64,000 bases of DNA from Ancylobacter rudongensis (GCF_900100155.1 NZ_FMTP01000004.1:186001-250000); one strand, 5' to 3'. Counted from the stretch's first letter, positions 24,554-33,300 are shown. Translations and numbers: made by a program. Notes: generated from the letters alone by a model not told the origin.

Positions 24554-25120
24554 ATGCCCGCGATCCTTCTCGCCGGGCCGACGGTCGAGCCGCTGACGCT
24601 CGCCGAGGCCAAGACCTATCTGCGCGTCGACCACGCCGCCGAGGACGCGCTGATTTCCTCGCTCATCACCGCCGCGCGGGCGACCGTCGAGGCGCTGACG
24701 CGGCGGGTGCTGATCGACCAGAGCTGGCGGATCGTGCGCGACGCCTGGCCGGCTTCCGGGCTGATCGCGCTGCCGGTGAACCCTCTGAAGGCGCTGACCG
24801 CCGCCCGGGTGCTGGACGGCGCAGGCACGGCGACCGCCCTGCCGCTCGATGCCTTCAGCCTCGACACCGCGCGGCTGCCGGGGCTGATCAAGGTCGCGCG
24901 CGGCGCGGTGCCGGCACCCGGCCGCCCGCTGGCCGGCATCGCGCTCGACATCACCGCCGGCCACGGGCCGAATGCCGACCACGTGCCCTCGCCGCTGATC
25001 GAGGCGGTGCGGGTGGTTCTTGCCCATTTCTACGAGCACCGCGATGTGGCGGGGCCGGGCGCGGCCTTTCCCGCCCGGCTCGACGCGCTGGTGGCGCCGT
25101 TCCGGGTGACGCGGCTATGA
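24554..25120 (+). CDS. GTA head-tail connector/adaptor (gp6)
   Basis: A 188-residue protein with the N-terminal helical connector fold of HK97 gp6 type (LTLAEAKTYLRVDHAAEDALISSLITAARATVEALTRR). A longer C-terminal region ends in IEAVRVVLAHFYEHRD and a helix. It would sit below the portal ring. GGGAGG precedes the ATG at 24554. It is separated from the capsid gene by four unrelated genes, yet followed by tightly overlapping gp7 and gp8. Confidence 0.88.
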   Translation: MPAILLAGPTVEPLTLAEAKTYLRVDHAAEDALISSLITAARATVEALTRRVLIDQSWRIVRDAWPASGLIALPVNPLKALTAARVLDGAGTATALPLDAFSLDTARLPGLIKVARGAVPAPGRPLAGIALDITAGHGPNADHVPSPLIEAVRVVLAHFYEHRDVAGPGAAFPARLDALVAPFRVTRL

Positions 25121-25437
25121 GCGCGATCGGCGCCCTGCGGCACCGGCTGGTGCAGGAAACCCCGGTCGAGACCCCGGACGGGCTCGGCGGGGTGACGCGC
25201 GGCTTCATCGCCGTCGATGCCCTGTGGGGCGCGCTGGCGACGCGCGGCGCGGCGGCGGAGATCGCCGACCGCCCCGGCGCGGTGCTGGTCCACGCCATCA
25301 CCGTGCGCGCGCCGGCCACGGTGCAGCCGGGCGACCGGCTGCGGCTGGGGGCGCGGCGCTTCCTGGTCGAGGCGGTGAGCGACCCGGATGGGCGCGGCCG
25401 CTTTCTCATCTGCGACTGCCGGGAGGAGACGCCATGA
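25117..25437 (+). CDS. GTA head closure / stopper protein (gp7)
   Basis: A 106-residue protein of the phage head-tail adaptor family (SPP1 gp16/HK97 gp7 fold): ALRHRLVQETPVETPDGLGGVTRGF, a DALWGALATRG strand and the C-terminal LRLGARRFLVEAVSDPDGR. The start overlaps gp6 (ATGA). It closes the portal channel before tail joining. Confidence 0.85.
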   Translation: MSAIGALRHRLVQETPVETPDGLGGVTRGFIAVDALWGALATRGAAAEIADRPGAVLVHAITVRAPATVQPGDRLRLGARRFLVEAVSDPDGRGRFLICDCREETP

Positions 25438-25526
25438 AATTCGCCACGCGGCTGAAGGGCCTGGAGGCCCTGCGCCGGCGCTTCGCGCAGCGCGCCGAGG
25501 CGCCGCGACCGGGGAGGCGGCGATGA
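25434..25526 (+). CDS. 30-codon coupled mini-ORF between gp7 and gp8
   Basis: A 30-residue, strongly basic frame (MKFATRLKGLEALRRRFAQR...). It starts inside the gp7 stop (ATGA) and ends inside the gp8 start (ATGA). It may be a real micropeptide or only a coupling device that carries ribosomes to gp8. I know of no equivalent from memory. Confidence 0.35.
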   Translation: MKFATRLKGLEALRRRFAQRAEAPRPGRRR

Positions 25527-25939
25527 GCGCGGCGGCAGCGGTGGCGCTGCGCCGGGCGATCCATGCGGCCCTTACCACCGACACGGTTCTGACCACCGCG
25601 CTGGGCGGCCCGCGCATCCACGACGTGCCGCCCGCCGCGCCGGAATTTCCCTATGTGACGCTGGGCGAGGCGCAGGTGCTGGACTGGTCCACCGCCACCG
25701 AGGCCGGGGCCGAGCACCGCCTGACACTGGCCTGCTGGTCGCGCCAGGGCGGGCACGGAGAAGCGCACCAGCTCGCCCATCTGGTGCAGCAGGCGCTGCA
25801 CGACGCGCCGCTGGCGCTGGAGGGGCACCGCCTGGTGAATCTGCGCCTGAGTTCGGCCGAGATCCGGCGCGAGCCGGGCGGGCGGACCTATCGCGCGCTG
25901 CTGCGCTTCCGGGCGGTGACGGAGCCCGAGGGAAGTTAG
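25523..25939 (+). CDS. GTA tail terminator protein (gp8, DUF3168)
   Basis: A 138-residue DUF3168 protein: VALRRAIHAALTTDTVLTTALGGPRIHD, FPYVTLGEAQVLDWSTATEAG, the LTLACWSRQGGHGEAHQLAH strand-helix and the final YRALLRFRAVTEP strand. Homologues form the ring that ends tail-tube growth and docks to the head. Its start overlaps the mini-ORF by 4 bp. It is followed by a non-coding block packed with GANTC sites. Confidence 0.85.
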   Translation: MSAAAAVALRRAIHAALTTDTVLTTALGGPRIHDVPPAAPEFPYVTLGEAQVLDWSTATEAGAEHRLTLACWSRQGGHGEAHQLAHLVQQALHDAPLALEGHRLVNLRLSSAEIRREPGGRTYRALLRFRAVTEPEGS

Positions 25940-25967
25940 CCGGCAGCTGCAGCATTGGCGCGCAAAT

Positions 25968-26175
25968 GATTCTGCCGACTCGTGAATCGGCGCTGGCTTG
26001 AATCGGCACATCAGAACCGGGACGGAATCGGCGCGGTTTTCCCGCCGGCGACGCGCGGAAACAGGTTGAAGATTTCCGAACCTGTCAGGAAAGCCGCGCA
26101 AGCGATTCCGCGGACTCATGAATCCGCGTGAAGTTGATTCAGAAGATGAAGTCACTTGGCGGCGTTTGCGGAATC
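25968..26175. promoter_or_regulatory. Cluster of ten GANTC (CcrM) sites before the tail-tube gene
   Basis: GANTC occurs at 25968, 25977, 25984, 26000, 26025, 26104, 26113, 26120, 26136 and 26171. The first four and the sixth to ninth share exactly the same spacing (4, 2 and 11 nt), so the block is two 37-bp direct repeats 136 bp apart. Inside each lies an inverted repeat (GCCGA/TCGGC; CGCGGA/TCCGCG) around CTCRTGAA, with one compensatory base-pair swap between copies. It fills most of the 354-bp gap 25940-26293. Likely a methylation-sensitive or protein-bound control region; function inferred. Confidence 0.6.
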
Positions 26176-26238
26176 AAACGGTGAAGGCGGCAAGCTGTCT
26201 CGCCGGGGCCGACCGGGATGCAGTGTAGTTCCCAAGGG

Positions 26239-26253
26239 TTAACCGTCTCTGAA
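26239..26253 (+). promoter_or_regulatory. CtrA-like half site before the tail-tube gene
   Basis: TTAACCGTCTCTGAA matches TTAA-N7-TTAA except for one base in the second half, and contains the TTAACC half-site. It lies about 40 bp before the gp9 start codon. Single degenerate sites can arise by chance. Confidence 0.3.
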
Positions 26254-26293
26254 TACCGTCCTGCGACGGCAGGGGCAAGCAAAGGAGCGGCCG

Positions 26294-26701
26294 ATGGCGG
26301 CGCAAAAGGGCAAGGACCTCCTGCTGAAGATCCATGACGGCACCGCCTATGCCACCGTGGCCGGGCTGCGCTCGCGGCAGATCGCCTTCAATGCCGAGCC
26401 GGTGGACGTGACCCATGCCGAGAGCGCCGGCCGCTGGCGCGAGCTGCTCGCCGGGGCGGGGGTGAAGCGGGCTTCGGTGGCGGGCTCGGGCGTGTTCAAG
26501 GACGGCGCGTCGGACGCGCTGATCCGCCAGAGCTTCTTCGACGGCACGATCCGCAACGCCCAGATCGTGGTGCCGGACTTCGGCACAATCGCCGGGCCGT
26601 TCCAGATCACCGCCCTCGAATTCGCCGGCGAGCACGACCGCGAGGTGACGTTCGACATCGCGCTGGAGAGCGCCGGCGAGATCACCTTCGCCGCGCTCTG
26701 A
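26294..26701 (+). CDS. GTA major tail (tube) protein (gp9)
   Basis: A 135-residue tail-tube subunit (TP901-1 major tail family): KGKDLLLKIHDGTAYATVAGLRSRQIAFNAEPVDVT, ESAGRWRELLAGAGVKRASVAGSG and the FQITALEFAGEHDREVTFDIALESAG C-terminal strands. AAAGGAG precedes the ATG. It is set apart from gp8 by the GANTC block and from gp10 by two family A repeats, so it may be its own transcription unit. Confidence 0.88.
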   Translation: MAAQKGKDLLLKIHDGTAYATVAGLRSRQIAFNAEPVDVTHAESAGRWRELLAGAGVKRASVAGSGVFKDGASDALIRQSFFDGTIRNAQIVVPDFGTIAGPFQITALEFAGEHDREVTFDIALESAGEITFAAL

Positions 26702-26741
26702 GGGGGGCTGCGAGGTGACGGCGCGGCGAGGAACATACCCG

Positions 26742-26833
26742 CCCTCATGGCCGGGCTTGACCCGGCCACCCAGCACGTCGCCGGGCCGTCGGCGGGAAGG
26801 TTGGGTCCCCGGGTCAAGCCCGGGGATGAGGGG
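26742..26833. repeat. Family A paired palindrome, copy 6
   Basis: Complete arms; spacer CACGTCGCCGGGCCGTC is shared with copy 7. It lies in the 334-bp gap 26702-27035, which holds only these two repeats. Confidence 0.85.
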
Positions 26834-26898
26834 TGTTGAGGTGCATTCAGGAACAGGCGGCGAGGAGCGGGCGGAGCTGTGAGCGGCGTCCCCCGTCT

Positions 26899-26989
26899 CC
26901 CTCATGGCCGGGCTTGACCCGGCCACCCAGCACGTCGCCGGGCCATCGGCGGGGAGGCTGGGTCCCCGGGGTCAAGCCCGGGGATGAGG
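26899..26989. repeat. Family A paired palindrome, copy 7
   Basis: Nearly identical to copy 6, including the spacer, so the two are a local duplication. Confidence 0.85.
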
Positions 26990-27035
26990 GCAGGATTTTC
27001 GCGTCAACTTCAGACCCGCAGGAAGGAAGCAGACC

Positions 27036-27401
27036 ATGGCCAACCGGCATCGCGGCGAGATTTCCGCCGAGCTCGACGGGCGCCGGCGCACGCTGGTGCT
27101 CACGCTGGGCGCGCTGGCCGAGCTGGAAGACGCCTTTGGCGCCGACGACCTGGTGGCGCTGACCGGGCGTTTTTCCACCGGCCGGCTTGCCGCGCGCGAC
27201 GCCATCCGCCTGCTCGCCGCCGGGCTGCGCGGGGCGGGCGAGGCCGTCACCGAGGATGAGGTGGCGCGCATGACCACGCCGGGCGGCGCGGCGGGCTTCG
27301 CCCGGCTCGTCGGCGAGCTGATCGCGGCGACGTTCGGCGGCGGGGAGGGCGGGGAGCGGGCCGACCGCCCTTTGCCCGATCCTCCGGAGACGAGGGGATA
27401 G
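27036..27401 (+). CDS. GTA tail assembly chaperone-type protein (gp10, GTA TIM family)
   Basis: A 121-residue protein matching the gene-transfer-agent gp10 family: MANRHRGEISAELDGRRRTL, LGALAELEDAFGADDLVAL, the helical RLAARDAIRLLAAGLRGAG and the C-terminal GFARLVGELIAATFG. It is thought to help the tail tube assemble on the tape measure, like lambda gpG. A CCCTTTG slippery heptamer at 27368, near its 3' end, lies in the right frame to extend it by -1 frameshifting into gp10.1. Confidence 0.85.
   Translation: MANRHRGEISAELDGRRRTLVLTLGALAELEDAFGADDLVALTGRFSTGRLAARDAIRLLAAGLRGAGEAVTEDEVARMTTPGGAAGFARLVGELIAATFGGGEGGERADRPLPDPPETRG
27368..27374 (+). promoter_or_regulatory. Putative -1 ribosomal frameshift site (CCCTTTG)
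   Basis: In the gp10 frame the bases read C CCT TTG, an exact X XXY YYZ slippery heptamer. A -1 slip moves ribosomes from codons starting at multiples of three to the gp10.1 frame, which is open from here to 27619. GC-rich sequence (27401-27432) downstream could form a stimulatory structure. Confidence 0.55.
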
Positions 27402-27460
27402 GGCGCGCGCCGGCCTTTCCGGGGGAGGGCGGTCCATCGCCCTTCCCCTGGCAGGCGGCG

Positions 27461-27619
27461 ATGGCGCTCGGCTTCGGCCGGCTGCGGCTCTCCTCGCAGG
27501 CATTCTGGGCGCTGACGCCGCGCGAACTCGCCGCCGCGCTGCGTCCCTTCACCGGGGAGGCACGGGCGCCGCTTGGGCGGGCCGGCCTCGCCGCGCTGAT
27601 GGCGCGGTTTCCGGACTGA
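27461..27619 (+). CDS. GTA tail assembly chaperone (gp10.1, rcc01693/TIGR02216-type)
   Basis: From the only in-frame ATG (27461) it has 52 residues: MALGFGRLRLSSQAFWALTP, then RELAAALRPF and a final LAALMARFPD, which match the short phage protein found after gp10 in GTA clusters. Homologues usually start further upstream with an FPW motif; that motif is encoded here (FPWQAA just before 27461), but no start codon precedes it. This suggests it is made mainly as a gp10-gp10.1 fusion through the frameshift at 27368. Standalone translation from 27461, preceded by GGCAGG, remains possible. Confidence 0.65.
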   Translation: MALGFGRLRLSSQAFWALTPRELAAALRPFTGEARAPLGRAGLAALMARFPD

Positions 27620-27643
27620 GGGGGTGCCGTCTCGCCGCGCGGG

Positions 27644-27735
27644 CCCTCTTCCCCGGGCTTGACCCGGGGACCCAGCGCCGCCGCCCGCACCCGGTCTCAA
27701 GTCTGGGTGGCCGGGTCAAGCCCGGCCATGAGGGC
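27644..27735. repeat. Family A paired palindrome, copy 8 (inverted)
   Basis: The same unit in opposite orientation: CCCCGGGCTTGACCCGGGGA arm first, GGCCGGGTCAAGCCCGGCCA arm second. It lies between gp10.1 and gp11. Confidence 0.85.
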
Positions 27736-27812
27736 GCGAGGGAGCGCGCGCGGCGCTCCAGCTGCGCCTCCGCTGATCCGGGACACGGAACCATTTCACA
27801 CAGGAGGGCAGG

Positions 27813-28412
27813 ATGGCTGCGGAGGATAGCGAGGCGTTCGACGACGGGCTGACGGTGGAAATCACAGCCGATACCAGCGCCTTCCGGCGCGAGATCGCGG
27901 AAGCGGAGCGGCTGGCGCGGGGCTTCGGCCGGGCGGTGGGCGATGCGCTGACCGGCGCGACCCTGAAGGGCCGCGAGGCCGACGACGTGCTGCGCTCGCT
28001 GGCGAGCCGTCTGTCCTCGCTGGCGCTCGACATCGCCTTCAAGCCGCTGGAACAGGGGCTTTCCGGTCTTCTTCAGGGCGCGCTCGGTGGGGTTTCCGGC
28101 TTCGCCAGCGGCGGGGCGTTCGCGCACGGGCGCGTCACCCCCTTCGCCCAGGGCGGGGTGGTGGCGGCGCCGACCTATTTCCCGATGGCCGGCGGCCAGC
28201 TCGGGCTGATGGGCGAGCGCGGGGCGGAGGCGATCCTGCCGCTGGCGCGCGGCGCCGATGGCCGGCTCGGCGTCGCCGCGCAGGGCGGGGGACGCGCGAG
28301 CCAGGTGACGGTGAATGTCGCCACCCCCGACCCGGGCGCCTTCCGCCGCTCCGACGCCTATCTCGCCGGCCTGATCGCCCGCGCCGTGGCGCGCGGGGAA
28401 AGGAGCCTGTGA
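27813..28412 (+). CDS. GTA tail tape measure protein (gp11)
   Basis: A 199-residue protein. The N-terminus (VEITADTSAFRREIAEAERLARGFGRAVGDAL) and the Gly-rich C-terminal block (FASGGAFAHGRVTPFAQGGV, GLMGERGAEAILPLARGADG) are typical of short tape measures in RcGTA-like elements. Its length sets tail length, and at ~200 residues it implies a short tail. CAGGAGG precedes the start. gp12 begins with no gap. Confidence 0.85.
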   Translation: MAAEDSEAFDDGLTVEITADTSAFRREIAEAERLARGFGRAVGDALTGATLKGREADDVLRSLASRLSSLALDIAFKPLEQGLSGLLQGALGGVSGFASGGAFAHGRVTPFAQGGVVAAPTYFPMAGGQLGLMGERGAEAILPLARGADGRLGVAAQGGGRASQVTVNVATPDPGAFRRSDAYLAGLIARAVARGERSL

Positions 28413-29054
28413 ATGCCGGCCTTTCATGAAACGCTGTTCCCGCTCGACATCGCGCTCGGCGCGGCGGGCGGGCCGGAGCGGGCGACCGAGATCGTCACCA
28501 CGCTGACCGGACGGGAGGAGCGCAACACGCGGCTCGCCCATTCCCGCCGGCGCTGGGATGCCGGCTATGGCGTCACCTCGCTGGCGCAGCTCTCAACCGT
28601 GGTCGCCTTCTTCGAGGAGCGGCGCGGGCGGCTGCACGGCTTTCGCTGGCGCGACCGGCTCGACCATGCCTCCTGCCCGCCGGGGGCGGCGGTGACGCCG
28701 CTCGACCAGGTGCTGGGCACCGGCACCGGCGCCCGGACGCAGTTCGCCCTCGCCAAGACCTATGGCGGCGCGCACGCGCCCTATCAGCGCCCCATCGCCA
28801 AGCCGGTTGCCGGCTCGGTGCGGGTGGCGGTGAATGGGGTGGAACGGGTGGCGGGCACGCATTTCAGCCTCGATGCCGCGACCGGGCTCGTCAGCTTCCT
28901 GCCCGGCCATGTGCCCGCAAGCGGGGCGAGCGTGACGGCGGGGTTCCTGTTCGACGTGCCGGTGCGCTTCGACACCGATTTTCTCGAGGTGAACCTCACC
29001 GCCTTCGAGGCGGGGGCGATCCCGCGCATCCCGATCCTGGAGATACGGCCGTGA
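28413..29054 (+). CDS. GTA distal tail protein (gp12, DUF2460)
   Basis: A 213-residue DUF2460 protein: FHETLFPLDIALGAAGGPER, TGREERNTRLAHSRRRWDAG, FFEERRGRLHGFRWRDRLDH and a FDVPVRFDTDFLEVNLTAFE C-terminus. In RcGTA the homologue forms the distal tail ring that joins the tube to the hub. It starts directly after gp11's stop and overlaps gp13 by 4 bp (GTGA), consistent with one transcript. Confidence 0.88.
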   Translation: MPAFHETLFPLDIALGAAGGPERATEIVTTLTGREERNTRLAHSRRRWDAGYGVTSLAQLSTVVAFFEERRGRLHGFRWRDRLDHASCPPGAAVTPLDQVLGTGTGARTQFALAKTYGGAHAPYQRPIAKPVAGSVRVAVNGVERVAGTHFSLDAATGLVSFLPGHVPASGASVTAGFLFDVPVRFDTDFLEVNLTAFEAGAIPRIPILEIRP

Positions 29055-29917
29055 AAGACATCCCCCCCGCCCTGGCCGCGTCGCTCGCGGGCGGGGTGAC
29101 GACGCTGGCGCGCTGCTGGCGGCTCACCCGCCGCGACGGCGTGGTGATCGGCCTCACCGAGCATGATGACGACCTCACGGTGGACGGCACGCTGTTCCGC
29201 GCCGCCTCCGGCGCCTCCGGCAGCGAGGATGCGTCCGCGCTCGGCTTCGCGGTGGGCGGGGGCGAGATGTCCGCCGCCCTTACCTCGGAACTGATCGACG
29301 CCGCCGATCTCGACGCCGGGCGCTATGACGGGGCGGGGATCGAACTGATCCTCGCCGACTGGTCGGCGCCGGAACATTTCCTGCGGCTGCGCCGGGCGAC
29401 TCTGGGCGAGGTGCGGCGCAGCGAGGGCAGCTTCACCGCCGAATTGCGCGGGCTCTCCAGCGCGCTCAACATGGTGCGCGGGCGGCTGTTCACCGCCGGC
29501 TGCGACGCCGATCTCGGCGATGGCCGCTGCCGGATCGCGCTGGCCGCGCCGGCGTTCACCGGCCACGGCACGGTGAGCGCGGCCGAAGGACCGGGGTTGA
29601 TCGTGGCGGCGGGGCTCGGCGCCTATGCCGCCGGCGGGTTCACGCAGGGGCGGCTCATTGTGACCAGCGGCGCCAATGACGGCTTCGCTACCGAGGTGAA
29701 GGCCCACACTGTGAGTACCGGCACGGTGCGGCTGGAACTGTGGCAGCGCCCGCCGGCCCCGTTGGCCCCTGGCGATGCGTTCACCGTCACCGCTGGCTGC
29801 GACAAGAGCTTCGCGACCTGCCGCGACCGCTTTGCCAACACGCTGAATTTTCGCGGCTTTCCCCACATGCCGGGCAATGACGCGGTGCTGCGCGTCGCCA
29901 CGCCGGGGAGGCCGTGA
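29051..29917 (+). CDS. GTA tail hub protein (gp13, DUF2163)
   Basis: A 288-residue hub protein: TTLARCWRLTRRDGVVIGLTEHD, a beta-rich middle and a C-terminal DUF2163/BR0599 domain. Four cysteines stand out: TAGCDADLGDGRC near 160 and AGCDKSFATCRDRF near 260, next to NTLNFRGFPHMPGND. In the RcGTA structure the hub is reported to bind an iron-sulfur cluster, and these cysteines are the likely ligands here (inference). The start is a GTG overlapping gp12. Confidence 0.88.
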   Translation: MKDIPPALAASLAGGVTTLARCWRLTRRDGVVIGLTEHDDDLTVDGTLFRAASGASGSEDASALGFAVGGGEMSAALTSELIDAADLDAGRYDGAGIELILADWSAPEHFLRLRRATLGEVRRSEGSFTAELRGLSSALNMVRGRLFTAGCDADLGDGRCRIALAAPAFTGHGTVSAAEGPGLIVAAGLGAYAAGGFTQGRLIVTSGANDGFATEVKAHTVSTGTVRLELWQRPPAPLAPGDAFTVTAGCDKSFATCRDRFANTLNFRGFPHMPGNDAVLRVATPGRP

Positions 29918-30354
29918 TGGGCGAGGGGGATGTGCGCAGGCAGGCGATCGCCGAGGCGCGGGACTGGATCGGCACGCCCTATCTGCACCGCGCCTCGCTG
30001 AAGGGGCAGGGGGCCGACTGCCTCGGCCTCATTCGCGGGGTGTGGCGGGCGGTGGTGGGGCCGGAGCCACAGGGCCTGCCGGCCTATGCGCCGGACTGGG
30101 CGGAAGCGACCAAGGCCGAGCAGATGGCGCAGGCAGCCGGGCGGCATATGCGCACCGTGGATCTGGAGGCGATCGCCCCGGGCGATGTGCTGCTGTTCCG
30201 CTGGCGGGCGGGTTTTCCGGCCAAGCACGCGGCGCTGCTCGTCACGCCCGATCGCATGGTGCACGCCCATGACGGTGCGGCGGTGGCGGAAGTCTATCTC
30301 GCCCCCTGGTGGCGCCGCCGGCTCGCCTTCGCCTTCGCCTTTCCCGGCGCGTGA
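29917..30354 (+). CDS. GTA NlpC/P60-type cell-wall peptidase (gp14)
   Basis: A 145-residue cysteine peptidase. Cys35 in QGADCLGLIRGVW and His104 in PAKHAALLV, followed by DRMVHAHDG, give the NlpC/P60 catalytic layout. It sits at the tail tip and is thought to cut peptidoglycan during DNA delivery. I use the ATG at 29917, best spaced from GGGGAG; a GTG one codon earlier overlaps gp13. gp15 follows after 38 bp. Confidence 0.87.
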   Translation: MGEGDVRRQAIAEARDWIGTPYLHRASLKGQGADCLGLIRGVWRAVVGPEPQGLPAYAPDWAEATKAEQMAQAAGRHMRTVDLEAIAPGDVLLFRWRAGFPAKHAALLVTPDRMVHAHDGAAVAEVYLAPWWRRRLAFAFAFPGA

Positions 30355-30392
30355 GGGCCGGGGCGCGCATCCTTTCACCTTGGGGGTCTCTT

Positions 30393-33300
30393 ATGGCCAC
30401 ACTCATTCTCGGCGCGCTGGGCGGGACGATCGGCGGGGCGCTGTTCGGGCCGGTGGGGGCGCTGGCCGGGCGGGCGCTGGGGGCGCTCGGCGGTTCGGCG
30501 ATCGATTCGCTGGTGCTGAACCCCGGCCAGCGGGTGGAGGGCCCGCGCCTCGCCGAGTTCGGCACCATGACCTCCACGGAAGGGGCGGCGCTGCCCCGGC
30601 TCTATGGACGGGCGCGGCTGTCCGGGCAGGTGATCTGGGCGGCGCCGGTGCAGGAGGTGGTGTCGACCCAGACGCAGGCCTCCGGCGGCAAAGGCGGGAT
30701 GGCGGGCGGCACCAGCACGACCACCTACAGCTATTTCGGCAGCTTCGCCGTCGGCCTGTGCGAGGGGCCGGTGACGCGGCTCGGGCGCATCTGGGCCGAT
30801 GGGCGGCTGCTCGACACCCGCGCGCTGAACGTGCGGCTGCACAAGGGCGGCGAGGACCAGCTGCCCGATCCGATGATCGAGGCGCGCGAGCCGGGGGCGC
30901 CGGCCTATCGCGGGCTGGCCTATCTCGTCTTCGAGCGCCTGCCGCTGGCGCGCTTCGGCAACCGGCTGCCGCAGATTTCGGTCGAGGTCGAGCGGGCGGT
31001 GGGGGCGCTGGAGAACGCGGTGCGGGCGGTGACGCTGATCCCCGGTGCCACCGAGTTCGGCTATGAGCCGCGCGAGGTGCTGCGGGTCGACCGGCCGGGC
31101 GTCTACCAGCTGGAAAACCGCCATGTGACCACCCATGCGAGCGATTTTTCCGCCGCGCTCGACCAGCTGCTCGCCACCTGCCCGAATCTGGAACGGGTGG
31201 CGCTCGTCGTGGCCTGGTTCGGCAGCGACCTGCGCGCCGGCCAGTGCCTGGTCCGCCCGGCGGTGGAGCGGCGGAACAAGCCGACGCAGATCGGGATTTT
31301 CCCCCTGGCGTGGGAGGTGGCCGGCCAGAGCCGCGCCAGCGCCGCGCTGGTGAGCCAGTTTGAGGGCAAGCCGGCCTATGGCGGCACGCCGTCCGACCCC
31401 AGCGTGATCGCGGCCATACAGGCGCTTAAGGCGCGCGGGCTGAAGGTGACGCTCAACCCGTTCGTGATGATGGACATTCCCGCCGCCAACGCCTTGCCCG
31501 ACCCGTGGAACCCCGGGGCGCTGCAGCCGGCCCATCCCTGGCGCGGGCGCGTCACCTGCCATCCCGCCCCCGGTGTGGCCGGCTCGCCCGACGGCACGGC
31601 AGCGGCGGGGGCGCAGGTGGCGGCGCTGTTCGGCACTGCGGGCGCGGCGCATTTCGGCGTCGCCTCGGGGCACGTCACCTATGCCGGCCCGGCCGAGTGG
31701 ACGCTGCGGCGGATGGTGCTGCACTACGCCAAGCTGGCTGAGATCGCCGGCGGGGTGGAGGCGATCCTGATCGGTTCGGAAATGGCGGCGCTGACCCGGG
31801 TGCGTTCCGCGCCGGGCGTCTACCCCGCCGCCAGCGCCTTCGCCGCGCTGGCCGGCGAGGTGCGGGCGATGCTGGGGCCGGGCACCCAGATCGGCTATGG
31901 CGCCGACTGGACCGAATATGGCGCCCATGTGCGCGAGGGTGGGGCGGAGGTGCGTTTTCCCCTTGATCCGCTCTGGGCCGCGCCGGCGCTCGATTTCATC
32001 GGCATCGACTGGTACCCGCCGCTGGCCGACTGGCGCGACGGCGACGCCCATCTCGACGCCGGGAGCTTCGAGAGCGGGCATGACCGGGCCTATCTCGCCG
32101 GCAATCTCACTGGTGGCGAGGCGTTCGACTGGTATTACCCCGATGACGCCGCCCGCGCCGCGCAGGCGCGCGCCCCGATTACCGACGGCGCCTATGCCGA
32201 GCCGTGGATCTTCCGCCAGAAGGACCTCGCCGGCTGGTGGAGCCACGCCCATCACGAGCGCGTCGCCGGCGTACGGCAGGCGAGCCCGACGGCGTGGGTG
32301 CCGGGTTCGAAGCCCGTGCGCCTGACCGAGATCGGCTGCCCGGCGGTGGACAAGGGCGTCAACCGGCCGAGCGCCTTCCCCGACCCGAAATCGACCGAGG
32401 GCGGCCTGCCGCCCTTTTCCAGCGGCGCTCGCGACGACCTGATCCAGCGCCGGCATCTGGAGGTGAGTCTGGCCGGCTTCTCCGCCTCCACGGCGCTGAA
32501 CCCGGTGGCGCCGGGCCTGCCGGGCGGGCGGATGATCGACCCGGCGGCGCTCACGCTCTGGACCTGGGACGCGCGGCCCTTTCCGGTGTTTCCGCGCGCC
32601 GTCGACGTATGGGCGGACGGCGCCAACTGGCAGACCGGGCACTGGCTCAATGGCCGGCTCGGCGCCGCGCCGCTGGCCGAGCTGACGCAGGCGCTGGCGG
32701 CGGATTTCGGCGTGCCTGACATGGTGACGAGCGAATTGCGCGGCATTGTCGATGGCTATGTCGTCGACCGGCCGATGACGGCGCGGGCGGCGTTGGAGCC
32801 GCTGGCGCGGGCCTTCGCCTTCGATCTGGTCGAGCGCGGCGGTCGGCTGGCGCTGACCCCGCGCGGCGGGCGGGTGCGGGCGGTGATTACCGATGAGGAC
32901 ATCGCCACCGGCGAGGGGATCGCCGCGCCCTCGCTGGTGCGGGCGGCGGAGGGCGAGTTGCCGCTGTCCGCCACGCTCGGCTTTACCGATGGCGCGCAGG
33001 ATTACCGCCGCGCCACCGCCGTTTCGCGCCGGCTCGCCGGGGCGGCGCGGGCGGAGACCGGGATGGAGGTCGCCATGGTGGCCGATCCCGGCCTCGCCGC
33101 CGGCCTCGCGGATATGTGGCTGCAGGATGCGTGGGCGGGGCGCGACACGCTGAGCCTGACGCTGCCGCCCTCGCACATCGCGCTGGAGCCGGGCGACCTG
33201 GTGCGGCTGGAGCGCGACGGGGCCGCGCGGCTGCTGGAGATCGTCTCGATCGAGGACCGGGGCGCGCGCAGTGTGAACGCGCGCAGCATCGACCCGGCGG

